From contig CM019064.1 in assembly GCA_009667805.1 (NCBI GenBank), positions 272,037,662-272,101,661 of the forward strand: a DNA stretch of 64,000 nt. The letters run 5' to 3'. Positions 22,867 through 34,138 of this stretch are shown here, in pieces. Position 1 is the first letter of the stretch. Each line of letters opens with the position of its first letter. The notes below the pieces were generated by a model that was given only the letters and a program-made list of their open reading frames with translations, was not told the DNA's origin and made no database searches. This stretch comes from Leptobrachium leishanense (Eukaryota > Chordata > Amphibia > Anura > Megophryidae). The translations under genes and the position numbers were made by a program.

Positions 22867-22935
22867 ATTCCAGTGATAAGACATTTGTTCATACTTTTGC
22901 AACAACTGCCAAGCCAGATGCAGAGATGACAGCTG
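22867..22935 (+). CDS. Mini-exon 13 (69 nt)
   Basis: Acceptor TTTTTTTACAG, donor GCTG|GTAATG. It encodes SSDKTFVHTFATTAKPDAEM and ends TA-G. Confidence 0.66.
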
Positions 22936-23199
22936 GTAATGCTATTACCTTTTTCAATAGTACACAGAAAATCATATCTTCTAAATTAGTTTCTAGTCAA
23001 ATAATTTACATATTTTTGCATATTATTGAATAGACTCCATTGTGTTGTTTCATTTAAGTAAACATTAAAAGGGTGTAGCTAAAAGTATTGGCTTACATAA
23101 ATTTTTCAGACAGAGAATGCAATCAAATATCCCTCAATTGTTCAACAATTAATTATTATATTTAATCCACGCTAGATGTATCAACCAACATTAACCAGA

Positions 23200-23544
23200 T
23201 TAGGCTAGTGTCAGACGAGAGCGTAAGGAACGTCCGTGAGAGTGGATGCTGCTTCCACTCGACGCCCGTCTGGCCACCTCGCTGAGCGCACTCAGTGCGC
23301 TCAGCGCTGCAAGGCTCGACCCTCCTATGGAGAATCGCACTTTGCAGCTCCGTCATCGTCCGTTCTAGTGCTTTGCCGGAGAGGCTTGGATAACGGACGC
23401 TTGTTGTGCGCAGATTTCGTGCGTGCGCACAAGCGTGCACAAGCGTGTGACCGGCTCCGTTACAGCATCACAACGCTGTGACGGACGCCGGTAAGCACGT
23501 CAGTACGGGCGCACATAGCGCGCTCGTCTGACACCAGCTTTAGG
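23200..23544. mobile_element. GTCAGACGAGC-family MITE, copy 2
   Basis: The ends AGGCTAGTGTCAGACGAG and CTCGTCTGACACCAGCTTTAG are inverted repeats. The CpG-rich core shares AAGGAACGTCCGTGAGAGTG with the copy at 854-1181. Confidence 0.65.
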
Positions 23545-24951
23545 TGATGAATCTTACACATCCGAATTATAAATATGTCAATGATAAACCTTCCATGAGA
23601 GAGTACTGTACTAAATTAAAACATTATGAACATGTATATATCTGTGTATGTTATCAGGTTTTTTTTATCAGATAATGGCTGCCTACAAACTTCTTTGCTA
23701 GTAGATTCCATAAATTGCAGATTTGCAAATTCAAAGTTTACTCATGGGGCAAGAAGGAAATACTCAAATCATTGATTAAGATAACCATAAATTAAGAGTT
23801 TCATTCACAGAGCAAATTAATTGAATTTACTAGATTTATGCTTTTGCTCTTAAGAACAGAAAGGGGTACTCTGGGGTTAAAACGGAGAGGTTTAAAACAA
23901 TGGTGGTTAAACATTAACCCTCCACATTACCAACTCTCATTTTAACCTTTTAGTCTTTGTAAAGATACACCTTAAATTCAGCACACAGGCTACCTCGCCA
24001 TCTGTCTGGAGGTGACATGCTTTGACTTCCTGTAAGCTGCAGCTCATGATGACCGCATGGAGACTGGAAGCTTGAGTAAGCGTCCAGGCAATCTAGTGGC
24101 TCTCATTGCGTAGTGCATTGAGAACCACTGGTGGGAACTGAATCCCGAAAGCCCCAATAACAAAGAACATGACATCAACACCAGGTGATCTCAGTTTCTA
24201 GGTGGGACTAACTCCCTGTACTCAGGGGCGAAATCAGCAGTCCAAGACTCCTCTACAAGGGGGGAGAAGGTGAGGGCACTCAGGTCACTGTGACCACTCA
24301 AATTCCATTGAGTTGACTTAGTCCATAGAGTCTCCCTTGAAGTGCCCTGATGAATCTTCTTTACGTCTTATAATGACTGTATTTTACAATTCTTTTGCGC
24401 TCATGTCAAGGATTTATTTCTCTTACACAAATTAGGAACAACTCTCGCCCTTTCAAATGCAGGAGACAACCGATAGTGCCGTGATCCAGGGGGCAAGCTC
24501 CATTACACAATATCCATACAAAGAACCAGACGCTAAGTACTCCAGGAATTATATTTATTAGGAGGAACACAAAGCAATGCTTTGGCTCAAACACAAGTGA
24601 TTTTGTCAAGCTTTCATAGATGGGAGCTTTGTGTTTCTCCTTATTAATCTGCACTTTAGGGTACCAGGTTCTTTTGTGTGAAAAAGGATTGATTTCAAAT
24701 TGTTATCTCACTCATTTGTGCTAAACCAGCACTTTCACTTTGACTATTAGATGATCCTCCAGTTTGCAAGGTCTTTATTAATGCCTTATTAATGGATTGA
24801 AATACCATTTCTTATGAAGGAAGATAAGTGTCCTTTTTATATATGGCCAGGCAAGCAAATTCAGATAAAAAGATATATATTAATGTACAAGTAAACATGA
24901 TATTTTTTAACAGCTCTACATAAACATAATGTTTCATTTTCTTAACCACAG
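23545..24951 (+). other. Intron 13, right part
   Basis: No exon is seen. A stretch around 24530-24640 (TTTATTAGGAGGAACACAAAG ... GGCTCAAACACAAGTGATTT) looks like the end of an old retroelement but has no coding part. The rest is unassigned. Confidence 0.3.
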
Positions 24952-25017
24952 CATCCCAGGAAACTCCAAAATTACATTCCACCAAAACTCCTAGTATTCC
25001 TAAACAGTCAACATTGG
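24952..25017 (+). CDS. Mini-exon 14 (66 nt)
   Basis: Acceptor TTTTCTTAACCACAG, donor TTGG|GTAACA. It encodes ETPKLHSTKTPSIPKQST, a Lys/Thr/Pro-rich segment. Confidence 0.68.
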
Positions 25018-25435
25018 GTAACATATTTTGCTTAATTTCCTTTAAAGTCATGCAAACACAAAATTTTCTTTAGTTATGCATGGATGTGCACGACTTCTCC
25101 AATTTTTACTTATTTTGTGTTTTTCATACTCTTAAAGTATAGTTAGAGAATGATTTATTAAACTAGTTTCTGTATTCATGTCATCTGCAGTTCTTTGTGA
25201 TCATGGACTTGATGGACTCTTCTTACATTGTGTGAAAGATGTCAAGTACAGCCATAAATATTAGCATAAAAGTGTGAGAATGAGCGAATGTTCACATACG
25301 TAAATGTTGCATGATACTAGTTGAATTTGTCTGCATGTGGGAGAAAATAGAATTCAGTCTTACTGTATCAAAAAAAAATTAAAGTTTGGGCAAAAATATC
25401 CAAAAGATTCAATAACACCACTATTGTTTTTACAG

Positions 25436-25510
25436 CACCAAAGAGATCTCATCTCCATCTTATTCAGTCTAGCATGTCACCCACCATAGAAGCAAAATCA
25501 CCTACTCCTG
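25436..25510 (+). CDS. Mini-exon 15 (75 nt)
   Basis: Acceptor TTGTTTTTACAG, donor CCTG|GTACAG. It encodes PKRSHLHLIQSSMSPTIEAK, closing SPTP-G. Confidence 0.66.
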
Positions 25511-25888
25511 GTACAGTAGCTGCTCAGTTCTTTCAGATCATATAGCAGTCTGGCCTTTACATGTGTAAAATAATAATGCAACTTTTCTACAAAATAACCA
25601 TAAAAAAGTAATTTCACACAGATTTTGCTGTGAACCCCATGTTAAAACAGCATAGCAGTTTTTAAATCCATCAAAGTATCACATTAAAGAGCACTTTGAC
25701 CTTTCATACAACATTGCTGCTGTCAATTTGAACGATACAAACTGTTACTTATTGTCATAACCATTTCTTATTAAAACGTAATTTCTGGCCAGTGACCAGG
25801 ACTAATAAGATCTCTTGAGTCATAGAAGTGAGCATCGGGACAAATCCAGCTATGTGATACAGGGGAGGATTGATCCAAAGATGTGGCT

Positions 25889-26028
25889 AGATCAGGGGTT
25901 AGCAACCTTGGCTCCCTGATGGTTTTGGAACTACATTTCCCATGTGGCTCAGTCAGCCTAATGGGTGACTGAGCCACATGGGAAATGTAGTTCCCAAAAC
26001 ATCAGTGAGCCAAGGTTGCTGACGCCTG
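25889..26028. mobile_element. Short fold-back repeat, copy 2 (near-perfect hairpin)
   Basis: The left arm GGGGTTAGCAACCTTGGCTCC and right arm GAGCCAAGGTTGCTGACGCC enclose a second palindrome around CCCATGTGGCTCAGTCA. Nearly the whole 140 bp pairs with itself. The minus-strand frame at 25771-25977 merely runs into it. Confidence 0.7.
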
Positions 26029-26186
26029 GGCTAGATAGATCCAGAGGACAGGGCAGTCATAATAGGTTCAATAACAATAAACCACCAGGCGAGATCCGGC
26101 TGGTCCTGTGACCGGCAGGGGGAAACTCAATGGAGTCCTATGGACTCCATCGAGTGGATAGCATCGTGGGGTTTACCGTGCAGTAA

Positions 26187-26305
26187 CAATGCAGGCAGCA
26201 TTTTTTAGCGCATGCATTGTAATCCAGCGTTAAAACGCGGGCACAATGGGGAAAAATGCGGGAGCAGTTTTTCCTCCCTTGCGCCTGCGTTTTAACACTA
26301 GGATT
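26187..26305. repeat. GC-rich fold-back repeat, copy 2
   Basis: AATGCAGGCAGCATTTTTTA, TGCATTGTAATCCAGCG and CTTGCGCCTGCGTTTTAACA match the repeat at 4684-4800 block for block. Confidence 0.55.
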
Positions 26306-26571
26306 GTAATAGATCCCACTTAGTATTGTGAGATGACGTAAAAGTCCAGGCATTTGTCCTGGCAGCCTCACTTGTAATTTTAACATGTCAGCATAGAGAT
26401 AGAAAAGACGACCTATATATTGACTTATTAGCAAGTACTGTATATAAAGTTTCCTTATCTACAGAGCAGCATCACATCACTTACAGAATTACAAACACTC
26501 TTTAAGTATGAGAATGCACTTGGTCCCTGACTACTCTTTTTGCATTGTGTTGTTGCATTATACTGTATATA

Positions 26572-28199
26572 CAGTCAGGTCCAGAAATATTGGGACATCG
26601 ACACAATTCTAACATCTTTGGCTCTATACACCACCACAATGGAGTTGGAATGAAACAAACACAATGTGCTTTAACTGCAGACTGTCAGCTTTAATTTGAG
26701 GGTATGCACATCCAACTCAGGTGAACGGTGTAGGACGTACAGCAGTTTGCAGATGTGCCTCCCACTTGTTAAGGGACCAAAGGTAATGGGACAGTATAAT
26801 AATCATAAATCAAACTTTCCCTTCTTAATACTTGGCTGCAAATCCTTTGCAGTCAATCACAGCCTGAAGTCTGGAACACATAGACATCACCAGACGCTGG
26901 GTTTCATCCCTGGTAATGCTCTGCCAGGCCAAATGCTTGATCTTGGGGCATTTTCCCTTCAGTTTTGTCTTCAGCAAGTGAAATGCATGCTCAATGAGAT
27001 TCAGGCCAGGTGATTGACTTGGCCATTGCTTAACATTCCACTTCTGTCCCTTCAAAAACTCTTTGGTTGCTTTTGCAGTATGCTTTGGGTCATTGTCCAT
27101 CTGCACTGTAAAGCGCCGTCCAATGAGTTCTGCAGCATTTGGCTGAATGTGAGCAGATAATATTGCCCAAAACACTTCAGAATTCATCCTGCTGCTTTTG
27201 TCAGCAGTCACATCATCAGTAAATACAAGAGAACCCGTTCTATTGGCAGCCATACATGCCCACACCATGACACTACCACCACCATGCTTCACTGATGAGG
27301 TGGTATGCTTAGGATCATGAGCAGTTCCTTTCCTTCTCCATACTCTTCTCTTCCCATCACTCTGGTACAAGTTGATCTTGGTCTCATCTGTCCATAGGAT
27401 CTTGTTCCAGAACTGTGAAGGCTTTGTTAGGTGTTGTTTGGCAAACTCTAATGTGGCCTTCTTGTTTTTGAGGCTCACCAATGGTTTACATCTTGTGGTG
27501 AACCCTCTGTATTCACTCTGGCGAAGTCTTCTCTTGATTGTTGACTTTGACACACATACACCTACCTCCTGGAGAGTGTTCATGATCTGGCCAACTGTTG
27601 TGAAGGGTGTTTTCTTCACCAGGGAAACAATTCTTCGGTCATCCACCACAGGTGTTTTCCGTGGTCTCCCGGGTCTTTTGGTGTTGCTGAGCTCACCGGT
27701 GCATTCCTTCTTTTTGAGAATGTTCCAAACAGTTGTTTTGGCCACGCTTAATGTTCTTGCTATCTCTCTGATGGGTTTGTTTTGTTTCTTCAGCTTAATG
27801 ATGGCTTGCTTCACTGATAGTGACAATTCTTTGGATCTCATCTTGAGAGTTGACAGCAACAGATTCCAAATGCAAATAGCACACTTGAAATTAACTCTGG
27901 GCCTTTTATCTGCACATTGTAATTGGGGTAATGAGGGAATATCACACACCTGGCTATGGAACAGTTGAGAAGCCAATTGTCCCATTACCTTTGGTCCCTT
28001 AACAAGTGGGAGGCATATCTGCAAACTGCTGTAAGTCCTACACCGTTCACCTGAGTTGGATGTACATACCCTCAAATTAAAGCTGACAGTCTGCAGTTAA
28101 TGCACATTGTGTTTGTTTCATTCCAACTCCATTGTGGTGGTGTATAGAGCCAAAGATGTTAGAATTATGTCGATGTCCCAATATTTCTGGACCTGACTG
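26572..28199 (-). mobile_element. Nearly intact Tc1 element
   Basis: Inverted repeats of roughly 220-230 bp begin CAGTCAGGTCCAGAAATATT and end with its inverse, flanked by TA at 26570-26571 and 28200-28201. Each arm repeats a GGTCC / GGGACC-containing stretch internally and externally, as in IR/DR-type Tc1 ends. The two arms differ at only a few positions. The enclosed transposase is open throughout, suggesting a recent insertion between exons 15 and 16. Confidence 0.9.
26825..27841 (-). CDS. Tc1-like transposase (DD34E), full-length open
   Basis: Cut-and-paste transposase that would act on the flanking inverted repeats and TA targets. I start it at the ATG at 27841 (338 aa, normal for Tc1) and not the in-frame ATG at 28075, because the first 78 codons of the longer frame are inverted-repeat sequence. 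Two helix-turn-helix units occupy about residues 1-110. The GRPRK minor-groove motif between them is at 58-62. Catalytic residues are D152 (in ILWTDETK), D249 (in VQMDNDPKHT) and E284 (in LNLIEHAF), with 34 residues between D249 and E284. A Gly-rich box HGGGSVMVW is at 186-194. Changes from the family consensus SPDLNPIENLW (here SPGLNLIEHAF) may lower activity. Confidence 0.9.
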   Translation of the reverse strand: MRSKELSLSVKQAIIKLKKQNKPIREIARTLSVAKTTVWNILKKKECTGELSNTKRPGRPRKTPVVDDRRIVSLVKKTPFTTVGQIMNTLQEVGVCVSKSTIKRRLRQSEYRGFTTRCKPLVSLKNKKATLEFAKQHLTKPSQFWNKILWTDETKINLYQSDGKRRVWRRKGTAHDPKHTTSSVKHGGGSVMVWACMAANRTGSLVFTDDVTADKSSRMNSEVFWAILSAHIQPNAAELIGRRFTVQMDNDPKHTAKATKEFLKGQKWNVKQWPSQSPGLNLIEHAFHLLKTKLKGKCPKIKHLAWQSITRDETQRLVMSMCSRLQAVIDCKGFAAKY

Positions 28200-28276
28200 T
28201 ACATCTTCTACCTGTCTATTTATCCATCTCTTTGTAATTCTTCCCATTTTTTTATTTGGCACACTTTCTGTTGCAG

Positions 28277-28317
28277 ATATATTCAGCACAGAAGCTCTCT
28301 TTCACTCATGTTTACAT
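28277..28317 (+). pseudogene. Decayed relative of mini-exon 11
   Basis: Preceded by TTTCTGTTGCAG, this segment reads IFSTEALFHS in phase 1, closely resembling STETPLFHS of exon 11. It then loses similarity, and the only nearby GT (28318) would break the frame, so it looks like a former exon. It ends about 30 bp before exon 16. Confidence 0.45.
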
Positions 28318-28348
28318 GTTAACTAACTAATTACTCTGTTCTGTTCAG

Positions 28349-28402
28349 TTTTAAAGACAACTGAAGCAATTAGCTTAACAGAAGAACATGCAGAAACATT
28401 GG
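28349..28402 (+). CDS. Mini-exon 16 (54 nt)
   Basis: The smallest exon. Acceptor CTGTTCTGTTCAG, donor TTGG|GTAAAT. It encodes LKTTEAISLTEEHAETL. Confidence 0.62.
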
Positions 28403-28765
28403 GTAAATAACATTTGTATCACAAATTAATTTTCTTATTTTTACATGACGTTGATTAATTCTTTTTCTACCCAGTGATTTGTATTAATGATGAGATAAAT
28501 GCTTATTTTTTCCTAGTTCTCCTTTGAAATGTGTTATATACTCACTCCCCTTGGCTGGGTTTTATTTGTTTTGCACACTGTTATCATGTTATACTCTGTT
28601 TCCTTGCCAGGTTGCAATGTCACGGGGGATGATTTTGAATCAGTATTGCATGGCTCAATTAATCTGTTTCTCAGTTTTAAAAAGTGACTTAACATTAAAA
28701 GAATTCAACCAGTTTTCTGTTAATTCCGCACTCAGATCTCCAAATTTATTTACTTTTTTTTGCAG

Positions 28766-28837
28766 CTTCAACTATAAAAACCTCTTCGCCAGCTCCCAAT
28801 GCATTGATTCCAACAGAAAGCCCACTCCCAAATCTTG
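28766..28837 (+). CDS. Mini-exon 17 (72 nt)
   Basis: Acceptor TTTTTTTTGCAG, donor CTTG|GTAATA. It encodes STIKTSSPAPNALIPTESP, closing LPNL-G. Confidence 0.7.
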
Positions 28838-29043
28838 GTAATAAATTACTTCTGCAAGGTTATCACCCACTGGATGCTTAATGCGTATCCCCCATTCCCG
28901 TTGCAGGGAAGCTATCTTTTCAAATTTCCTTTCTGAAAGTAGTATGTGTCATAAGCTTCCATCCGGATTTTCTTCACCAATAACAACTTTCATATCTACT
29001 AATGAGAGCTCGGCCAATCTAATGATATCCTTTCATTTCGCAG

Positions 29044-29118
29044 ATCGTAAAACACCCCATCGTATGCCTATTAATCTTATAAGAGTTCATTTTTTTGAAG
29101 ATTCTGACCAATCAACGG
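29044..29118 (+). CDS. Mini-exon 18 (75 nt)
   Basis: Acceptor TTTCATTTCGCAG, donor ACGG|GTAAAA. It encodes KTPHRMPINLIRVHFFED, then SDQST-G. It is near-identical in protein to exon 20, and more hydrophobic than other exons. Confidence 0.72.
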
Positions 29119-29439
29119 GTAAAAAGACCTTATATTTTGCTTGTTGAGCATGTTTCAGTCTGTACACCTTCCGCAATACTGATACAATGCTGGAGATTAA
29201 GCTGAAGCTTGTCAAATTCATGCTGCTTCTTTGGCTTTGTTTGATGTCGCCTTTACCTCTTTATACACTCTAAGGCTAAATCACCATACTGCAACATAAT
29301 TCCTTGACTTTATTTACTTACCCAGTCGGGTTCACCTCTATCCTGTAATTGCAAATTATATTTTGGTTCCATCTTCTATGTCATCGATTTTTGCACTGCT
29401 CATCCTTCCAAAAAGATCAGTAATATCTGCAGCTAGTTA

Positions 29440-29880
29440 TTGTTATTACTATCATCATTTACGTAGTGCCAACAATTTCCACTGCGCTATACTATAAGAA
29501 TGAGGGGATCGACTAACAAATTAATAAACTTAGGAGGCAGAGATGAAAGGTGTAGAGAGCACTGCTGATGAGTTTACAGCCTAGAGGAGTAGAGGAGTAG
29601 GGGTGGAGGGACAGAAGAGCAGTTACCATCTTATTAGTGGTAAGGACTTTTAATTCTAGTATTTATATCAGAAATGGGGATGGGTATTTTGGTGAGACAA
29701 GCTATGTCCTCTATAATGAAGTGGGAAAAGTAGGTAAGGAGGGGCTTACTTGGGAATGTCATACGCTTAATCTGAAGAAATGGGTTTTGAGGGATTTTTG
29801 AAGTACAGAAGACTAAGGAAGAATATGCTAGGACGAGGTAAGTCATTCCTCAGGACTGGTGCCGGTTATTAATTTTCACT
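29440..29880 (-). repeat. Old L2-like LINE 3' fragment
   Basis: In the reverse sense it resembles the end of the LINE at 48515-49870: a block at the LINE tail with CACTGCGCTATACTATAAGA, a GAGCACTGCTGATGAG block, and TTTTTGAAGTACAGAAGACTAAGGAA matching the other copy's GACTTCTTGAAGGACTGG zone. Much decayed. Confidence 0.4.
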
Positions 29881-29989
29881 AGAAAGCTGTAAACGAGGTT
29901 ATTATTTTGTCTACAAAGAAATTGGACAATTTTGTGTCAGCTGATAGTCTAAATAATTTTAGAAATAATTTTAATAGTAAGGAGTTATA

Positions 29990-30640
29990 ATGGAGCAGCT
30001 GTACCCTATCTGAGTACCGCCATCAGTGGACTTTCTCCCCTTTAAAACAGTCCCCACAGTCGCCAGAGCAATCTTCCCCCAACAGCCCACCCAAACGTTA
30101 ACCGCAGTTGAAAGAAGGATGGAGATCTTTGAGAATACAAAAGCAGGTGAATTTATTTTCAGTAACATAGTGCATTTTAAACAGTGCACAGGGAGTGGTA
30201 AGGAGAACAATAGGGTTACACCCGGGTGCTACTCTTTAATCAGAGCTTTTTCTGATAACATCACATTATTCAGTCTATTTCAAAGGGGTCGGGTGGACTA
30301 AATTATATCCACACTACAAACAGGGTCAGGAACCTTCCCACAGAAATAGTTTTTGGTACAAGGTTGCGACATATTGAACGGCAACATAGAAACGCAGACC
30401 AGAAAACACATTAAAAAATATAGCCCAGCCAAGTGTCTGACAGGGGTTTCAGAGGAATCATCCGTCACAGGGGATATAAAAGAGTTGTTTTTAATGGCTC
30501 AAAGACAGGATAGTACATTTAAGTTTTTAAGGACTTTACTAACGCATATTCACAAACAGTCTGATACTGTATATCACAGGTACCTTGCATTGCCCCTTCA
30601 ACTTGAGTTAAATGTAGAATTTAAAAAACTTGCTATATAA
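29990..30640 (+). pseudogene. Unidentified broken intronless reading frame
   Basis: From an ATG at 29990 one frame runs about 217 codons to 30640, interrupted by stops at about 30011, 30299 and 30350. The two main pieces, 30026-30301 and 30353-30640, are in the same frame. The composition looks like a soluble protein, unlike the Thr/Pro exons, with a charged patch VERRMEIFENTKAGEF and a late QLELNVEFKKLA segment. No AG/GT boundaries were found. I do not recognise the family. An endogenous viral fragment, a piece of a large DNA transposon or a processed pseudogene are all possible. Confidence 0.45.
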
Positions 30641-31536
30641 GGTAGGAATATCCAAAGCAATCTCAGACATCAGTATATGGGCCCATCGTGCATTTTTCAA
30701 GTAATCCGTATCAATTCAGCTGTCACACATCCTATCCTGCTAAATCAGACTTCCTAATCCAAATGTGGCAATGTATGGGATATTTACAATAGCAACAGGC
30801 AATGTCTTAGCTGTACTACTAGCCTAGTCAAGTTTCGAGTGCCTTGTCTCCTCAACCTTTTCTTGTAAGGACATTTATGGACAAACCCTCTAAATTTCCT
30901 TCTTGAGAATTTACCTAATTTACTTAATTTACTGAAGACATGATTTCCTAACTACCTCTCAGCCTACCAGTGGCCCAGGCAAGACCAATAGCATAAGCAT
31001 AATAAGTTAGTTATCAAATATTGGCAAATTTGTGGCCCATGGGAACTTTTAAGGTTTAATTCAAATTAAAAGAAAATGTGGTAGAGACTACAAAGCACTC
31101 AGTTCTGTATAAATAAAAATATTAAAATGCAGCTATGATTGTAACTAAAATCTCTTTAAATGGTCAGGAAATGTGTATAGAGCACTTTTAATTATTTCAA
31201 GTAGAAAGAAAGGACCATTAAAATTTCATTTACTATAGACCCCATGTAGCTAATTACAAACATGCTTTAATATTGGTTCAGGGAAATTGCAAAATACAGC
31301 TGGCATGGGAACAGCAATCACCCAGTGGTCTGCAATAGGATCTTTAGCCATCATTTTGGATTTTCAAAACTAAATAAATAAATAAAAAATCCTTTCCACT
31401 ACAAGTCTTTTCACAGATGTTTTGTAAAATTGTACAACTTAACCTGTTGTATTCAGGAAAGCTGCCCTTCCTTTTCAATGTGTTACATATAGGAGATCAA
31501 CCTTTTGAGTCTCTCTAAATGGACATTTAACATTAT
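30641..31536 (+). other. Intron 18, middle
   Basis: AT-rich. I see no repeat family, exon or RNA gene here. Confidence 0.4.
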
Positions 31537-32451
31537 GGAGGTTATTCAGAGAGATCCGAAATGTGGCCTAAATGTAACCGGACACTGAAATTCAGCAAAC
31601 GGGGACATTTCGAGGCAATTCGGCTATTCAGAGAGCAGGCAATTCTCCAAATTTTGGCGAATTGCCTGCAGGTACGGTGCCTGTTCGAAGGCAGTAAAAT
31701 CCCCCATAGAGAAGCAATGGTTTGTCTATTCAGAGAACACCGAACAGCTGAGGAATGTCAGAATGAAGTGCCCTGCCATTCGATGGTTTCATTCGTCAGG
31801 TTTATTCAGGAGAATCCCATAGGCTTCAATGTTAAAAATATTCCAGTTTTAATTCAATATCTAACAAACCGTTTATCATTTTATTCTGCAGTAAAAAGTC
31901 TCTTTATATTTAGATTTTTTTTAGGATCTTTTAGGCATTTTTTGTGAAATTGTTTTTCCGTTTTTTTTTTTTAAATCGTTTTTTCATTTTTCTGTAACAG
32001 ACTTTTTTATTATCATTCATAGGATCTTATATTTAAATTCCAGACATTTTCATTCAGTAGTTATTTTGTAAACAGCGTTTCAAATTTCAAACTTTCAAGC
32101 AAACTGTTTTTTTTTTTACCCCGTTCGTCTGCGTATCGACTTTTTCCGGCGGCTGCTCTGTGCTGTGATCGGCAGCTACTCGAATTTTTCCGGTGTTATC
32201 AGCTTGTTTTTTGCAGCGGTTCCTGCGGGTTTTCGGCGAGTGTTCGGTTAGTACTCGGTGAGTGTTCGGCGAGTGTTCTGCAGGTTTGCGGCGAGTATTT
32301 CCTGCATTATGGGGGCCCTGCGGTGCTTGCTGAATCCCCTGCAGGGTCGGCGAACTAGGAATCGCCAAATCACACCCCCCCCCCCCCGAAGTGCGGGAAA
32401 TGAAAAGTCACCGAACGTGCGATGATTTTCGGATCTCTCTGAATAACCCTG
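31537..32451. mobile_element. CAGGGTTATTCA-family MITE, copy 3
   Basis: Begins GAGGTTATTCAGAGAGATCC and ends GGATCTCTCTGAATAACCCTG, the clearest inverted ends of the family. The inside holds CCCCCATAGAGAAGCAATGG, the T-rich middle, then CGGCGAGTGTTC repeats and a C-run at about 32373-32387. About 0.91 kb. Non-coding. Confidence 0.7.
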
Positions 32452-33074
32452 TATGTTTTTGGCAATGAAAAGTTATGAGTTAAACACGGACCTCCAAAAC
32501 TACTTGAGATGGGGAAAAAGACCGTGTTCATGAATCTGATTACTTTTGCCTTGGACTAACATAACAAAACATGTTGTTTTATGATTACCACCCCTATATG
32601 TTGGATAGATCTAATGTCTCTTACAGGAAGAGAAGAATAATTTTCAAACCAAGACTTTAAAAGGCTCTTGGGCACCATGAGGCATTTTACTTTGCGCATG
32701 CAGGAATATATCATGTCTATGCATTCTTTTGCAATGAGTAAGATGATAGCTGTGCATGGCATAAAAATTCTCTCATACACGATTTACTTACTCTGTATGT
32801 TGTCGCTTTCTTTCACACTTGATCTTATGACGCAAGCAATTTTTTTGCACTTTATCTTTCCTTCACTTTTTCATATTTTGCTGCACCTGCACTATTTAGA
32901 GTGAAGACAGCTTACATCTTGATGGTCTTGGTTTTGCAATGTTGCATCTTCAAACTTCTATAACAGTAATTGTCTGCTATACACTGTTTGAATTGAAATT
33001 CTTAATCTGGTCAGTCACTTTTTCAGCTTTGCAAAGAAGGAAATCGGTATTTAAGAGAAATATTTTTCTTACAG
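32452..33074 (+). other. Intron 18, right part
   Basis: T-rich sequence without a recognised element. Small open frames on both strands show no family features. Confidence 0.35.
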
Positions 33075-33131
33075 TGCCAGGTATCACAGGAAAAACCAGG
33101 ATAACTACAGATAACCCACTTCCAAAGGATG
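33075..33131 (+). CDS. Mini-exon 19 (57 nt)
   Basis: Acceptor TTTTTCTTACAG, donor GATG|GTAAAT. It encodes PGITGKTRITTDNPLPKD. It pairs with exon 21 (shared TT-D/E-x-PLPK ending), as exon 18 does with exon 20. Confidence 0.68.
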
Positions 33132-34063
33132 GTAAATGTTACAGTTTCTTTACTGAATCCACAATTTTTACAACGTGCACATCATTTACATGCAACTTTT
33201 ATTCTGTTTTGCCAATGCATCCATTTTGGACTGAGACTTTTTTAAATGTGCATTTGTACTCTCGCGGAAATAGATTTGCCTGTTATTTACATTTTTTGTT
33301 GGATCGGTTTATAGACTTTTGAAGATGTGCACGGACAAAGTCATGTGCAGATATGAATATTGCACTCAGTCCTGCATACAGCATACAGTATACAATGTAT
33401 ATAGTGGGTGCTCTATGGTCCTTTGGAGGAACGAACTACTTAGCAAGTCCAGTGAAAAGAAAAATGGAGGGACCAAGTGCTCCTCAAATGCTAAGTGCCA
33501 CTTTATTTAGAAACACCAACTTTTCGTCTACGCCTGGTCATTTCGCTTTTCTTTTCAGTGCATGGACACAGGATTTGACACGGGATTTGACAAAATTCCC
33601 ATGAGTCTGATTTTATGACAAACGTTCAGAGCTGAAAACTATGCACTAGCCACCTAGTCTCACCCCACCACCACCCCACCACTTCTCTAACACACACATG
33701 CACACAAAACTAGTCTTAATTATAATAATAAATAAGTATATACTTGGCTACATAGATAGGCACATACTTGTTGTCTACCAAATTATTCTTGATCATTACC
33801 ACAGTTGGCTTCAAGAAGGGAAAGATTGTGTACATTCTATGATTCCTGTGTCTAGCAGGAAATGGTCTGTCTCCATTCTCTACCAGAGCACTACTTTGAA
33901 GATGTCTCTACTGGAAGAGACATCAGTCTCCCTTTTAGCACATTTGGGTTATTATGTGATGGTGAAATATCCAAACGTTTGCCATCCTACAATGCCAAGT
34001 AAAAGCTTGCAAGTCTACAGATGAACGACGACATTTACTAATGATTTTGTTTCATTCGTACAG
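33132..34063 (+). other. Intron 19
   Basis: At about 33490-33560, CACTTTATTTAGAAACACCA followed by TTTTCGTCTACGCC resembles the end of a retroelement, but no coding part is present. Otherwise unremarkable. Confidence 0.3.
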
Positions 34064-34138
34064 ATCTTAAAACACCCCAACGCATGCCCATTAATCTCAT
34101 AAGAGTTCATTTTCATGACGACACAGAGCAAACAACGG
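34064..34138 (+). CDS. Mini-exon 20 (75 nt)
   Basis: Acceptor TTTCATTCGTACAG, donor ACGG|GTAAAG. It encodes KTPQRMPINLIRVHFHDD, then TEQTT-G. It differs from exon 18 at few residues, with many DNA changes at third positions (for example CGT/CGC, CCT/CCC), which suggests protein-level constraint after duplication. Confidence 0.75.

Noticed and set aside
27372..27968. 198-codon plus-strand frame
   Set aside because: Antisense shadow of the Tc1 transposase at 26825-27841.
30026..30110. Splice-like AAAACAG at the start of the unknown frame as a mini-exon acceptor
   Set aside because: No donor gives a phase-1 multiple-of-three exon, and the composition does not fit the array.
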